NCBI RefSeq assembly: GCF_028657195.3
Contig: NZ_JANCPR020000003.1
Coordinates: 62,001 to 126,000 of the forward strand
From: Streptomyces iconiensis
GTDB taxonomy: Bacteria > Actinomycetota > Actinomycetes > Streptomycetales > Streptomycetaceae
Reading direction: 5' to 3'
DNA length: 64,000 bases
The notes beneath the pieces are model-generated. The model saw nothing but the letters and a program-made list of their open reading frames with translations, searched no databases and was not told the origin of the DNA. The stretch's first letter is position 1, and every line of letters begins with the position of its first letter. The position numbers were made by a program, and so were the translations under genes. Below, in pieces: positions 8,118 to 15,382 of the stretch.

Positions 8118-8840
8118 TCACTCGCCCAGTCGGACGCTCAGCTGGTCGCCCAGTTCCCGGAAGCCGAGTGCGGCTGCCACGCGTCGGGAGGCCGCGGACC
8201 GTGCCCTCCACTGGACCAGCAGATCAGCGTCGAGCGCGTGGGACACCGCTGCGGAGGCCACCTGCCGCGCCAGACCGCGCCCGCGTTGCTGAGGTGCGGT
8301 CAGAACACACAGGTGCGCGGTCGACGCAGGCCACATGTGGTAACCGGCCGCAGCCAGGACCTCCGAGCCTTCGCAGACCACGAACACCGGGGAACTGATC
8401 TCCTCGATACCGCTCTCGTCCGCATCGTCCGGCCCCACCGACTCCACCAACACCCGCACGTCCCCCTGCCCCGGGGCACGGCACATGATCGCGGCACCAT
8501 TGCGGGCGGGGCGGAACTCGTCCCTTGAGACATAGCCCAGCGCCGCCGGGCCGAGCACCTCGTTCACCGGCAGCATCGCCCCGAGGCCGCTGATGCACAC
8601 GAGCGAGTCGACCCGCGCGTGCTCCAACACCTCGCGGAGCAAGTCGGCTTGGTCATCGTCCGGTGCCGTGACAATCGCCGCATCGCCCACCCTCACCACT
8701 CCCGCAAATGAGGGCGGACACAGCCGCGAATCAGGCGAAGCGGCAATCGCCACACCACCGTTCGCCGGGAAGGACACCGGCCCAGCCGCCAACTGCTCCC
8801 ACAAGCCACGCACCCGGGCCACCAGCGAGTCGTCAGCCAT
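8118..8840 (-). CDS. GNAT-family N-acetyltransferase
   Basis: About 240 residues. The C-terminal third holds the GNAT acetyl-CoA loop 'TAPQQRGRGLARQVAS' (Q/R-x-x-G-x-G/A pattern) after the strand 'STAHLCVLT', and ends with a helix and strand ('AASRRVAAALGFRELG') typical of the fold. The N-terminal half is less conserved and may carry substrate specificity. I use ATG 8840 ('MADDSLVARV'); an upstream GTG at 8870 in the same frame is an alternative. No gene partner is evident and the substrate is unknown. Confidence 0.82.
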   Translation of the reverse strand: MADDSLVARVRGLWEQLAAGPVSFPANGGVAIAASPDSRLCPPSFAGVVRVGDAAIVTAPDDDQADLLREVLEHARVDSLVCISGLGAMLPVNEVLGPAALGYVSRDEFRPARNGAAIMCRAPGQGDVRVLVESVGPDDADESGIEEISSPVFVVCEGSEVLAAAGYHMWPASTAHLCVLTAPQQRGRGLARQVASAAVSHALDADLLVQWRARSAASRRVAAALGFRELGDQLSVRLGE

Positions 8841-9047
8841 GTCCAGAACCTGCCACGCAGAGACCTTCACACACCCGGCACAGCACCCCGGCGGCCTCTC
8901 ACATGCTGGAGTACGCCGTTGTCAGCACCGTCGCATCGGCGAGGTGGGCCAACACCGTGTCCCGGCACGCCGGACCACCCCCGAACCGTCTGTGGAGACA
9001 CGGGCACCTGCACCGGGCCACTGCGCCACCCGCGTTGGGACGCCAAC

Positions 9048-9150
9048 AGCACCTGGCGCCGGGACATCCAGGCACGTAAGGCCGGCCGGGAACCTCTCAG
9101 CACCTGGTCGCCCGGGTTTCCACCACACCTGGCGGCCGGGCATCCCGGCA
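9048..9150. repeat. Three degenerate intergenic repeats
   Basis: In the 374-base gap between the GNAT and FAD genes, three imperfect copies of a unit beginning CACCTGG and continuing with a C/G-rich core and a CATCC-like end lie near 9050, 9100 and 9125. No gene is credible in this gap. The copies look like decayed tandem duplication. Confidence 0.45.
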
Positions 9151-9214
9151 CATGGCGTGCGGACCTGTACAGCGCCAGGCGCCCTCGGGTGCGCGGGGTG
9201 GGGCGACCGTTCTG

Positions 9215-10852
9215 TCAGCCTCTCCTTCCCTCCGCGAGGGGTGTCTCCCGTGGGGCGCTGTGTGGGGGGCGTATCTGGGTGTGTCGCGACGTGCGGTATG
9301 CGGGGCGTCGGGTGAGGGCTCGTCGCGTGCGTTCCCTGGCTCCGAGTGCTGCCACCTCCCGTAGTACGCCGAACTTGCCGTGCCGCAGCAGGCGGCCGAC
9401 CGCGCGGAGTATCCGGGGGCCCGTCAGGATGTCGGAGGGGTTGGCCCTGTGGTTGACCATTTCGAAGAGCTGGTTGGCGGTGCCCCGGGCGCGCATTTCC
9501 CGCAGCACCTCCGGCAGTACGGCAGGCAGCGGTGCGAGGCTGCCGATGTCCACGGCGAACCAGTACGCCTCCGTGAACTCCGCGTCCCGCCACTCACCCC
9601 ACTCCCGTAGTGCGTGGTCCAACTCGCCTTCCAGCCGCGTTCGTTGCGCCGCCCCCGCCCCTGTTCCCAGCCCTGCCTCTTCGTCGTGGGCCGGAAGATG
9701 CGCGGTGATGGCTTTGGCCAGCGAGTTCGCCTGGAGGAGTGCGTCCCCGATGCCGCGCCCGGCCGTGGGGTCCTTGAAGTGCCCGGCGTCGCCCACCAGG
9801 GCCCACCCCGGTCCCGTGGGTTCGCGGAAGTAGCCCTCCCAGTGCGTCATCCCGCCCGGTTTGCCGACCAGTTGCGCATTTTCCAGAACTCTGGCGACCG
9901 GCTCGCTGGCTTTGGCGTACTCCAGCAGGCTGCCGGGCAGGCCGGCGCGGAACTCTTTTACCCGTGCCGGATCCACTCCGACCTGCACTTGGTAGAGCCC
10001 GTCGTCCGTGGGGCAGCCGAGCACCACACGGTCGGCCCAGCGGTGGAAGGCGAACGTTGGCTCTCCGATCTCAGCGCCCTTGAAGTACCCCCAGAAAAGC
10101 GCGAATTGGTTCGGCGTCACGTGGTATTCGCGGGCGCCGCACAGCCGCGCGATCGTCGAGTTGCGGCCGTCGGCACCGACCACCAGCCGGGCCCGCAGTA
10201 CCTCCTGGCTTCCCCCGGCCCCCGTTCCGCCCCCTCCTGCGGTTCCCGCTTCGGCCTCTCCCTCGTCTCCCTCGTCTCCCCCGTCTCCCTCGTCCTCTCT
10301 CTCCTCGGTCGAGACGCGCACCCCCGTGACTCTGCCGTCCTCGGCGCGTACCACCCCCGTCACCGCCGTGCCCGTCAGCAGCGTCGCGCCCGCGTTCACG
10401 GCGGCGCGTGCGAGCACGGGGTCGAGCCGGAAGCGGCGTACCGACATCACGCCACCCGGATCCTCCGTGCGCACCGGCCATGCCGTGGGCCACCGCACGT
10501 CGCCGATCCGTGCGTCGGCCAGCCCCACCAACGGGGCCCCCGTGCCCCGCAGTTCGTCCAGGACTCCGAGGTCGTCGAAGAAGGCCAGCGCGTCGGCCTC
10601 GAAAATATGGGTCGAGGGAGTGTCACTGGGGAACGTGGCCTTCTCCACGAGGCAGACCGCTAGTCCGCGCCGTGCCAGCAGCGTGGCCAGCGGAGCCCCC
10701 GCGCACCTGGCCCCCACCACGATCACATCGAAGTGCCTGTCCGTGCCGGACGGGCTGGACCGCCCGTCCCTGTCGGCGCCCGCGCTGCCGTCCGTGCCTG
10801 CGTCCGTGTTGCCGTCCGTGCCGCCATCAGTGCTGGCGTCGGTGCTGCTCAT
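9215..10852 (-). CDS. FAD-dependent oxidoreductase (geranylgeranyl-reductase/PHBH-like)
   Basis: A 545-residue flavoprotein. After about 40 residues of Asp/Thr/Gly repeats comes the FAD-binding Rossmann strand 'DVIVVGARCAGAPLATLLA' with a GxGxxG variant. The second FAD signature, 'LVGDAGHFKDPTAGRGIGDA', lies near residue 345, and 'RLVVGADGRNSTIARL' is the usual DG motif. An acidic Gly/Glu insert (about 200-225) separates the halves. Such enzymes hydroxylate or reduce aromatic or isoprenoid substrates; the substrate here is unknown. The gene diverges from a TetR gene 93 bases away, and the shared region holds two matching palindromes, so TetR control is likely. Confidence 0.88.
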   Translation of the reverse strand: MSSTDASTDGGTDGNTDAGTDGSAGADRDGRSSPSGTDRHFDVIVVGARCAGAPLATLLARRGLAVCLVEKATFPSDTPSTHIFEADALAFFDDLGVLDELRGTGAPLVGLADARIGDVRWPTAWPVRTEDPGGVMSVRRFRLDPVLARAAVNAGATLLTGTAVTGVVRAEDGRVTGVRVSTEEREDEGDGGDEGDEGEAEAGTAGGGGTGAGGSQEVLRARLVVGADGRNSTIARLCGAREYHVTPNQFALFWGYFKGAEIGEPTFAFHRWADRVVLGCPTDDGLYQVQVGVDPARVKEFRAGLPGSLLEYAKASEPVARVLENAQLVGKPGGMTHWEGYFREPTGPGWALVGDAGHFKDPTAGRGIGDALLQANSLAKAITAHLPAHDEEAGLGTGAGAAQRTRLEGELDHALREWGEWRDAEFTEAYWFAVDIGSLAPLPAVLPEVLREMRARGTANQLFEMVNHRANPSDILTGPRILRAVGRLLRHGKFGVLREVAALGARERTRRALTRRPAYRTSRHTQIRPPHSAPRETPLAEGRRG

Positions 10853-10889
10853 CGCTACCCCGTGGTCACTTGTAGGAGCGCTCGGAGAC

Positions 10890-10947
10890 GCATAACCTAA
10901 GCCTCGCTAGGTTATGCCCTCCACTAAAACCTAAGGACCGCTAGGTT
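10890..10947. promoter_or_regulatory. Two TetR-type operators in divergent promoter
   Basis: GCATAACCTA-N8-TAGGTTATGC (10890-10917) and AACCTA-N8-TAGGTT (10928-10947, core) share the same arms and the same 8-base spacer, with centres 34 bp apart. The second overlaps the binding site and TTG start of the TetR gene. The first lies between the two genes. Together they explain autoregulation of the TetR gene and control of the flavoprotein gene. Confidence 0.75.
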
Positions 10948-11779
10948 GTCAACCGCCAAACCCCGCAAGCGGATGAGCGCCGCTGAGCGCCGCACCGTGA
11001 TCGAGACGGCCGCCACCGAGGTCTTCGCCTCGCACGGCTATCAGCGCGCCTCGATGGAGGAGATCGCCAGCCGCTCCGGCGTCTCCGTGCCCGTCGTGTA
11101 CGACCACTTCTCGTCCAAGCGGGAGCTGCACCGCCGCCTGCTGGAACGGCACTACGCCGACCTGCGCGACCTGTGGCGCTCCGAGCTCGACACCCCGGAC
11201 CCCGACTCCGCCCCGAACCCGGCCTCCAGGACCGGTCCCGGTTCGGGTCCCGGTTCGGGCCCTCACTCGGCCTTCAGCTCGGGCCCAGCCCCCGCCCCTG
11301 AGGGCGACATCAATGCCGAGGACGTGGCGCGCGCGTTCGACGCGTGGTTCCGCTACATCGAGACCCACCCTTACGCCTGGCGAATGCTGTTCAGCGACAC
11401 CACCGGAGACCCCGGCGTCCGCGAAGAGCACGAAACCGTCGTCACGGACAGCCGCGACGAACTGCTCCCCTTCTTCGCGCGCCTCGTCGGCATTCCCTAC
11501 GCGCCGGACGTGCCCGACGTGCCAGGCGGCTCGGATGCCCCCGTCCAGGGGAACGGGGGACAGAACGCGGAGCACCGGGAGCCGACCGGCCAACAGGCCA
11601 GGATCGAGGCCGAGATGGCGTGGGAGGTGTGCCGCAGCGTGCTCCAGGGGCTCGCGCAGTGGTGGCGCGGCTGCCCCGACGTGCCCAGGGAACGGCTCGT
11701 CGCCGCCGCCATGGACGCCTTGTGGACCGGCCTGGAGAGGTCCAGGCGAGGAGAGCGCTGGCCTGTGACCGCCGGTTGA
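10946..11779 (+). CDS. TetR-family transcriptional regulator
   Basis: A 277-residue protein. The N-terminal helix-turn-helix (about residues 18-62) reads 'AATEVFASHGYQRASMEEIA' followed by 'SRSGVSVPVVYDHFSSK', the classic TetR pattern. A Pro/Gly/Ser-rich insert (about 80-115) precedes the ligand-binding helices, making it longer than the usual 190-220 residues. The TTG at 10946 follows AAGGA by 8 bases and is preferred; ATG 10973 is the alternative. It probably represses the divergent FAD oxidoreductase and itself through the two AACCTA/TAGGTT palindromes. Confidence 0.9.
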   Translation: MSTAKPRKRMSAAERRTVIETAATEVFASHGYQRASMEEIASRSGVSVPVVYDHFSSKRELHRRLLERHYADLRDLWRSELDTPDPDSAPNPASRTGPGSGPGSGPHSAFSSGPAPAPEGDINAEDVARAFDAWFRYIETHPYAWRMLFSDTTGDPGVREEHETVVTDSRDELLPFFARLVGIPYAPDVPDVPGGSDAPVQGNGGQNAEHREPTGQQARIEAEMAWEVCRSVLQGLAQWWRGCPDVPRERLVAAAMDALWTGLERSRRGERWPVTAG

Positions 11780-12096
11780 GCCGGCGCCCGGCGGCCCCCT
11801 CGGCCGGGCGCCACCCGCGCTGCACCGGAACCGGCACCCGCCCCCGCACTCATCGCAACAGCACCCCCGGCCGCGCACCCCGGGCGGCACCGCACCCGCA
11901 CCCGCACCCGCATTGCACCGGTACCCGCACCCGCACGGCATCGCACCCGCACTCCCACCCCTGATCACGCGCAAAAGAAACATCCCCCCGGCCGCGCATT
12001 ACCTCGCCGGTAATCGACCGCCGTACGCCGCTCGGGCACCGTGGGCCCATCAGTTCCCGCCGGACAGGCGGACCCACGTCCCAGGAGGTCAGTGGC
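11780..12096. other. Intergenic region with CCGCACC simple repeats
   Basis: No gene is supported. The stretch around 11825-11955 is built from imperfect repeats of CACCCGCACCCG and GCACCGGTACCCG. The only clear signal is the strong AGGAGG-type binding site at its end for the gene at 12097. Confidence 0.5.
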
Positions 12097-12558
12097 ATGT
12101 CAGCGACCGGAACCAACGCTTCCAACTTCAAGGAAACGGCCACAGCGGCAGACGGCGGAGCGACGGCGCGCAACTCCTCCGCACGGCTGTGGCTGCGGCG
12201 CCTCCTCGTCCTCGACGCGGTCGTCACGGGTGTGAACGGCCTTGCCTACCTCGCGGCTTCGGGCCCGCTCGGGCGGCTGCTCGGGGTCGGTCAGGACTCA
12301 CTGCTGTGGATCGGGGCGTTCCTCGTCCTCTACGCAGCCGCGGTCGGCGGTCTCGCCTCCCGGCCGGTTCCGGCCGCGTCCGCTGTGCGGCTCGTGATCG
12401 ACCTGAACCTCGTCTGGGTGGTGCTCAGCGTGCTGGCCATGGTCTTCTGGCTCGATGGGCTGAGCACCGCGGGATATGTGTGGACATGCCTCCAGGCAGC
12501 GGTCGTCGGCGCCTTCGCGGTGCTTCAGTACGCCTCCCTGCGCCGGATTCGCCCCTGA
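12097..12558 (+). CDS. Small four-helix membrane protein
   Basis: A 153-residue protein with a strong binding site (CCAGGAGGTCAGTGGC then ATG). The first 30 residues are polar, Thr/Ala-rich and cytoplasmic. Four hydrophobic segments follow, at about 32-55, 68-88, 98-118 and 125-145 (for example 'SLLWIGAFLVLYAAAVGG', 'VVLSVLAMVFWL'). No catalytic motif is visible. It resembles the many small integral membrane proteins of Streptomyces with no assigned function and stands alone, followed by a TerD-type gene. Confidence 0.82.
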   Translation: MSATGTNASNFKETATAADGGATARNSSARLWLRRLLVLDAVVTGVNGLAYLAASGPLGRLLGVGQDSLLWIGAFLVLYAAAVGGLASRPVPAASAVRLVIDLNLVWVVLSVLAMVFWLDGLSTAGYVWTCLQAAVVGAFAVLQYASLRRIRP

Positions 12559-12636
12559 TCGGAGAGGGCGGGGCGTGGCAAGATGGAACCGCCGCGAAGA
12601 TCCAGGCAGTTGGCGGTTCCGAGGAGGGGTCATCAG

Positions 12637-13167
12637 GTGAGCAGTCTGAACAAAGGGCTTGGCAAGGTAGAGGTCACACTCAAATGGGACCCCAGCCCCA
12701 TGGGCGCTTCGCCCTACGATCTCGACATAATCGCCGCTACGTACACGGCGGAAGCCCCGTACGGGGAGCCCGCGTATCTCGTCCACTTCGACAGCCGCTC
12801 GCCAGACGGCACCATCACCCTCAACCGTGACAGCCAGACAGGCCAGGGCTTCGGGGCCGACGAGGTCATGACCCTGGAACTTGAGCGCCTGGCCTCCGAA
12901 TACGCGCGGGTCGTGGTGGGCGTCGCCATCCAGCAGGGCGAGGGACGTACGACGTTCGGGCACGTGTCGAACACCGGTGTGTGGATAAAGGAGGGGTACG
13001 AGGAGCTGTCCGGCCATGACTTCTCGGGCGTCCGCGACTCCACGGCCGCCACCGTCGCCGAGTTCGTGCGGGGCGAGTCGGGGGAGTGGGTGCACCGGGT
13101 CGTCCTCCGCGGATATGACGGTGCGCCCGAGCAGTTCGCCGCGGCGATGGGCCGCAAGGACGGCTGA
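12637..13167 (+). CDS. TerD-family (tellurium/calcium-binding) protein
   Basis: A 176-residue protein of the TerD/CABP stress family. The early motif 'GLGKVEVTLKWDPSP' and the acidic 'YDLDIIAATY' correspond to the calcium-binding regions, followed by 'DSRSPDGTITLNRDSQTGQG' and 'TFGHVSNTGVWI'. The canonical 'GDN..G.G..DDE' motif is modified to 'DSQTGQGFGADEV'. Start is GTG 12637 after GAGGAGGGG. TerD proteins act with TerB/TerC in stress complexes at the membrane in Streptomyces. A TerB-like gene is present at 27544 but not linked. Confidence 0.87.
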   Translation: MSSLNKGLGKVEVTLKWDPSPMGASPYDLDIIAATYTAEAPYGEPAYLVHFDSRSPDGTITLNRDSQTGQGFGADEVMTLELERLASEYARVVVGVAIQQGEGRTTFGHVSNTGVWIKEGYEELSGHDFSGVRDSTAATVAEFVRGESGEWVHRVVLRGYDGAPEQFAAAMGRKDG

Positions 13168-13226
13168 GCCCGTACTTTCCGGGCGACTTGGGGGCGGCCG
13201 GCAGCAGGCAGTGCGCAACGGAAGAA

Positions 13227-13260
13227 CCGGAGGGGCCGGCACAGATGCCGGCCCCTCCGG
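13227..13260. terminator. Bidirectional terminator hairpin
   Basis: CCGGAGGGGCCGGC, ACAGAT, GCCGGCCCCTCCGG: a 14-bp perfect stem with a six-base loop, lying between the convergent TerD gene and the cupredoxin/hydrolase gene. It probably terminates both transcripts. Confidence 0.8.
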
Positions 13261-13387
13261 CCGTGGGAGGCCGCTGACCGCAGCCGTCCCCGTACGTGAC
13301 GGCGGTTCGCGTACAGCCGTCACGTGCGGCGTCACGTACAGCCGCTGGCTGCGGCTGTGTCGGCCACGGCTGCGTTCCCTGCAGTTC

Positions 13388-15382
13388 CTACAGTTCCTTG
13401 ATCCGCACGTTGCGGAACGAGGTCACGTCCGTGGTGCTGTGGGTCTGGAGACCCACGTAACCGCTCGCGTAGCGGCGGCCGTCCGTGCCGGGGTCGTCGC
13501 CCCGGGGCGGGTTGAAGACCTGGCCACGGGAGTTCTCGAACTCGTTGATGAGAACGCCGTTGCGGTAGATCTCGTAGTGCTGACCGATGACGCGGACCTC
13601 GTAGTCGTTCCAGGTGCCCTTCGGCGTGACGCCCGCTCCGGCGAGGCCGACGCGGTCGAAGCCGTAGACGGAGCCCGTCTTGTACATGTCTCCGTCGGGG
13701 CGGTCGAGGATCTGCAACTCGTGGCCGTACTTGATGGAGACCCACTCGGGGCGGGACTCCTCGGGGTGGTCGTGTACGTCGGGGAAGCGGACGAAGACGC
13801 CGCTGTTGGCGTTCCCCGTACCCGGCGCGTCGTCGCGGAACTGGAGCTTCAGCGAGAAGTCGGCGTACTTGCGCTGCGGATACCACAGCATGCCCATGCC
13901 GCCGACGGTCGAGCTGCTGGTCATCGTGCCGTCGTCGTTGAGGCCGAAGGCCCCGCCGCCGACGTGGTCCCACTTGGCGAAGGTCTCCTCGGTTCCGTCG
14001 AACAGGTCACGGTAGCCGGTGTCCTGACCGGGGGTGCCGATGCCGGAGCGCTTCGCCGCGCGGTTGATGAGCTTCTGCTCGCGCTCGACGACGACGCCGT
14101 CCTTGAGCAGCGACGCCGTGACGCCGCGTACGTGCTTGAGGAACAGCGCCTGTGAGGTCCACTCCTTCTCGTCCTCGATGAGTTCGTTGATGGTGCAGCG
14201 GCGCTGTGTCATCCGGTTGGGCACGCCGGTGTCGATCGTGCCGACGATCACCGTGAGGCGCTCGTCGAACTCGGGGCAGTCCGGCGAAGGCACGCCGCCG
14301 CCCGCGACCACGCGGAAGGACAGCTTCGCCGGCTCTGAGGTGTTGCCCGCCTTGTCCGTCGCGCGGTACGAGACGGCGTGATGCCCGGCCCTGTCGAGGA
14401 CGACGGGCTTGGTGTAGGCGAGGTAGGGGCCGCCGTCGAGTGAGTACTCGATCTTCTCGACGCCCGACTTGTCGTCGGTCGCCGTGAGGGTCACGGTGGC
14501 CTTGCCGACGAAGTGCCCGTCCGAGTTCTTCTTGCCCTCGGCCTTGCCGTCCGTGGTCGGCGGCGTCGTGTCCACGTCCGGTGGTTCGACGACCGTGAAG
14601 GTCACCGACTTCTCCTCCGCCGTGTTCCCCGCCTTGTCCTTGGCGCGGTAGCGGACGGTGTGGGAGCCGGGGTCCTTGACCGTGACGGGCGCGGTGTACG
14701 GCTTGTAGGCGCCGTCCCCGAGCGCGTACTCGATGGTGTCGACGCCGGAGTCGGCGTCTGAGGCCGTGACGGTGACGGTGGCGGCGCCGAGGTAGTTGCC
14801 GTCCGCGTCCTTCTCGCCTTCCACCTTCGCCGAGGTCTCCGGTGCCGTGGTGTCCTCGCCCCCGCCGTCTCCGGTGACGACGAGCGTGCCCTGCATCGCG
14901 CCGTGTCCGGGAATGGTGCAGTAGTAGCGGTACGTGCCCGGGGTGAGCGTCACCTCGGCCGTGTGCTTGCCGCCGTTGGAGTCGGAGGGGTTGGCGAGGA
15001 TGTTGAGGTCGACGTCCTGGTTGTAGGCGGAGTCACCGGTGTCGAACGTGAGAGTGTGCGGCATCCCCATCGAGTTGCCGGTCGCCACACTGTTCTCGAA
15101 GACGATCGTCGCCTTGCCGGCTACGGCCGTCTTGGGCGCCGACAGGTACTTGTCGATGTCGTTGCCCGCCGTCCAGGTCAGCACCTGTTCGGCAGCCGCC
15201 GGAGTGTCCTCGCGCGGCTGCGGGGGTCCGCCGGACTGGCGGCCGTAGGCCGTGGCCGAGGTCAGGCCCAGCACCATCAGCAGCGCGGCCAGTACGGAGA
15301 TCACGAGCCGCCGCCGTTCGCGCCGTTCCCGCTCTCTCGCACTCGGTCGCGCCTGTGTGCGCGCGCTCGTCAGCCGGGTCAT
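13388..15382 (-). CDS. Secreted cupredoxin / Ig-like / 3-keto-disaccharide hydrolase (DUF1080) protein
   Basis: A 664-residue exported multidomain protein. An Arg-rich start and hydrophobic segment ('LVISVLAALLMVLGLTSATA') form the signal. Next is a plastocyanin-like cupredoxin domain whose type-1 copper ligands are visible: His in 'GMPHTLTF', then Cys, His and Met in 'YYCTIPGHGAMQG'. Two Ig-like repeats follow, each ending 'RAKDKAGNT' or 'RATDKAGNT'. The last about 220 residues are a 3-keto-disaccharide hydrolase (DUF1080) lectin-like domain beginning 'YRDLFDGTEETFAKWDHV'. Its ATG overlaps the stop of the upstream gene (ATGA, 15379-15382), so the two are translationally coupled. Copper electron carrier and keto-sugar chemistry are joined in one protein. 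Confidence 0.87.
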   Translation of the reverse strand: MTRLTSARTQARPSARERERRERRRLVISVLAALLMVLGLTSATAYGRQSGGPPQPREDTPAAAEQVLTWTAGNDIDKYLSAPKTAVAGKATIVFENSVATGNSMGMPHTLTFDTGDSAYNQDVDLNILANPSDSNGGKHTAEVTLTPGTYRYYCTIPGHGAMQGTLVVTGDGGGEDTTAPETSAKVEGEKDADGNYLGAATVTVTASDADSGVDTIEYALGDGAYKPYTAPVTVKDPGSHTVRYRAKDKAGNTAEEKSVTFTVVEPPDVDTTPPTTDGKAEGKKNSDGHFVGKATVTLTATDDKSGVEKIEYSLDGGPYLAYTKPVVLDRAGHHAVSYRATDKAGNTSEPAKLSFRVVAGGGVPSPDCPEFDERLTVIVGTIDTGVPNRMTQRRCTINELIEDEKEWTSQALFLKHVRGVTASLLKDGVVVEREQKLINRAAKRSGIGTPGQDTGYRDLFDGTEETFAKWDHVGGGAFGLNDDGTMTSSSTVGGMGMLWYPQRKYADFSLKLQFRDDAPGTGNANSGVFVRFPDVHDHPEESRPEWVSIKYGHELQILDRPDGDMYKTGSVYGFDRVGLAGAGVTPKGTWNDYEVRVIGQHYEIYRNGVLINEFENSRGQVFNPPRGDDPGTDGRRYASGYVGLQTHSTTDVTSFRNVRIKEL

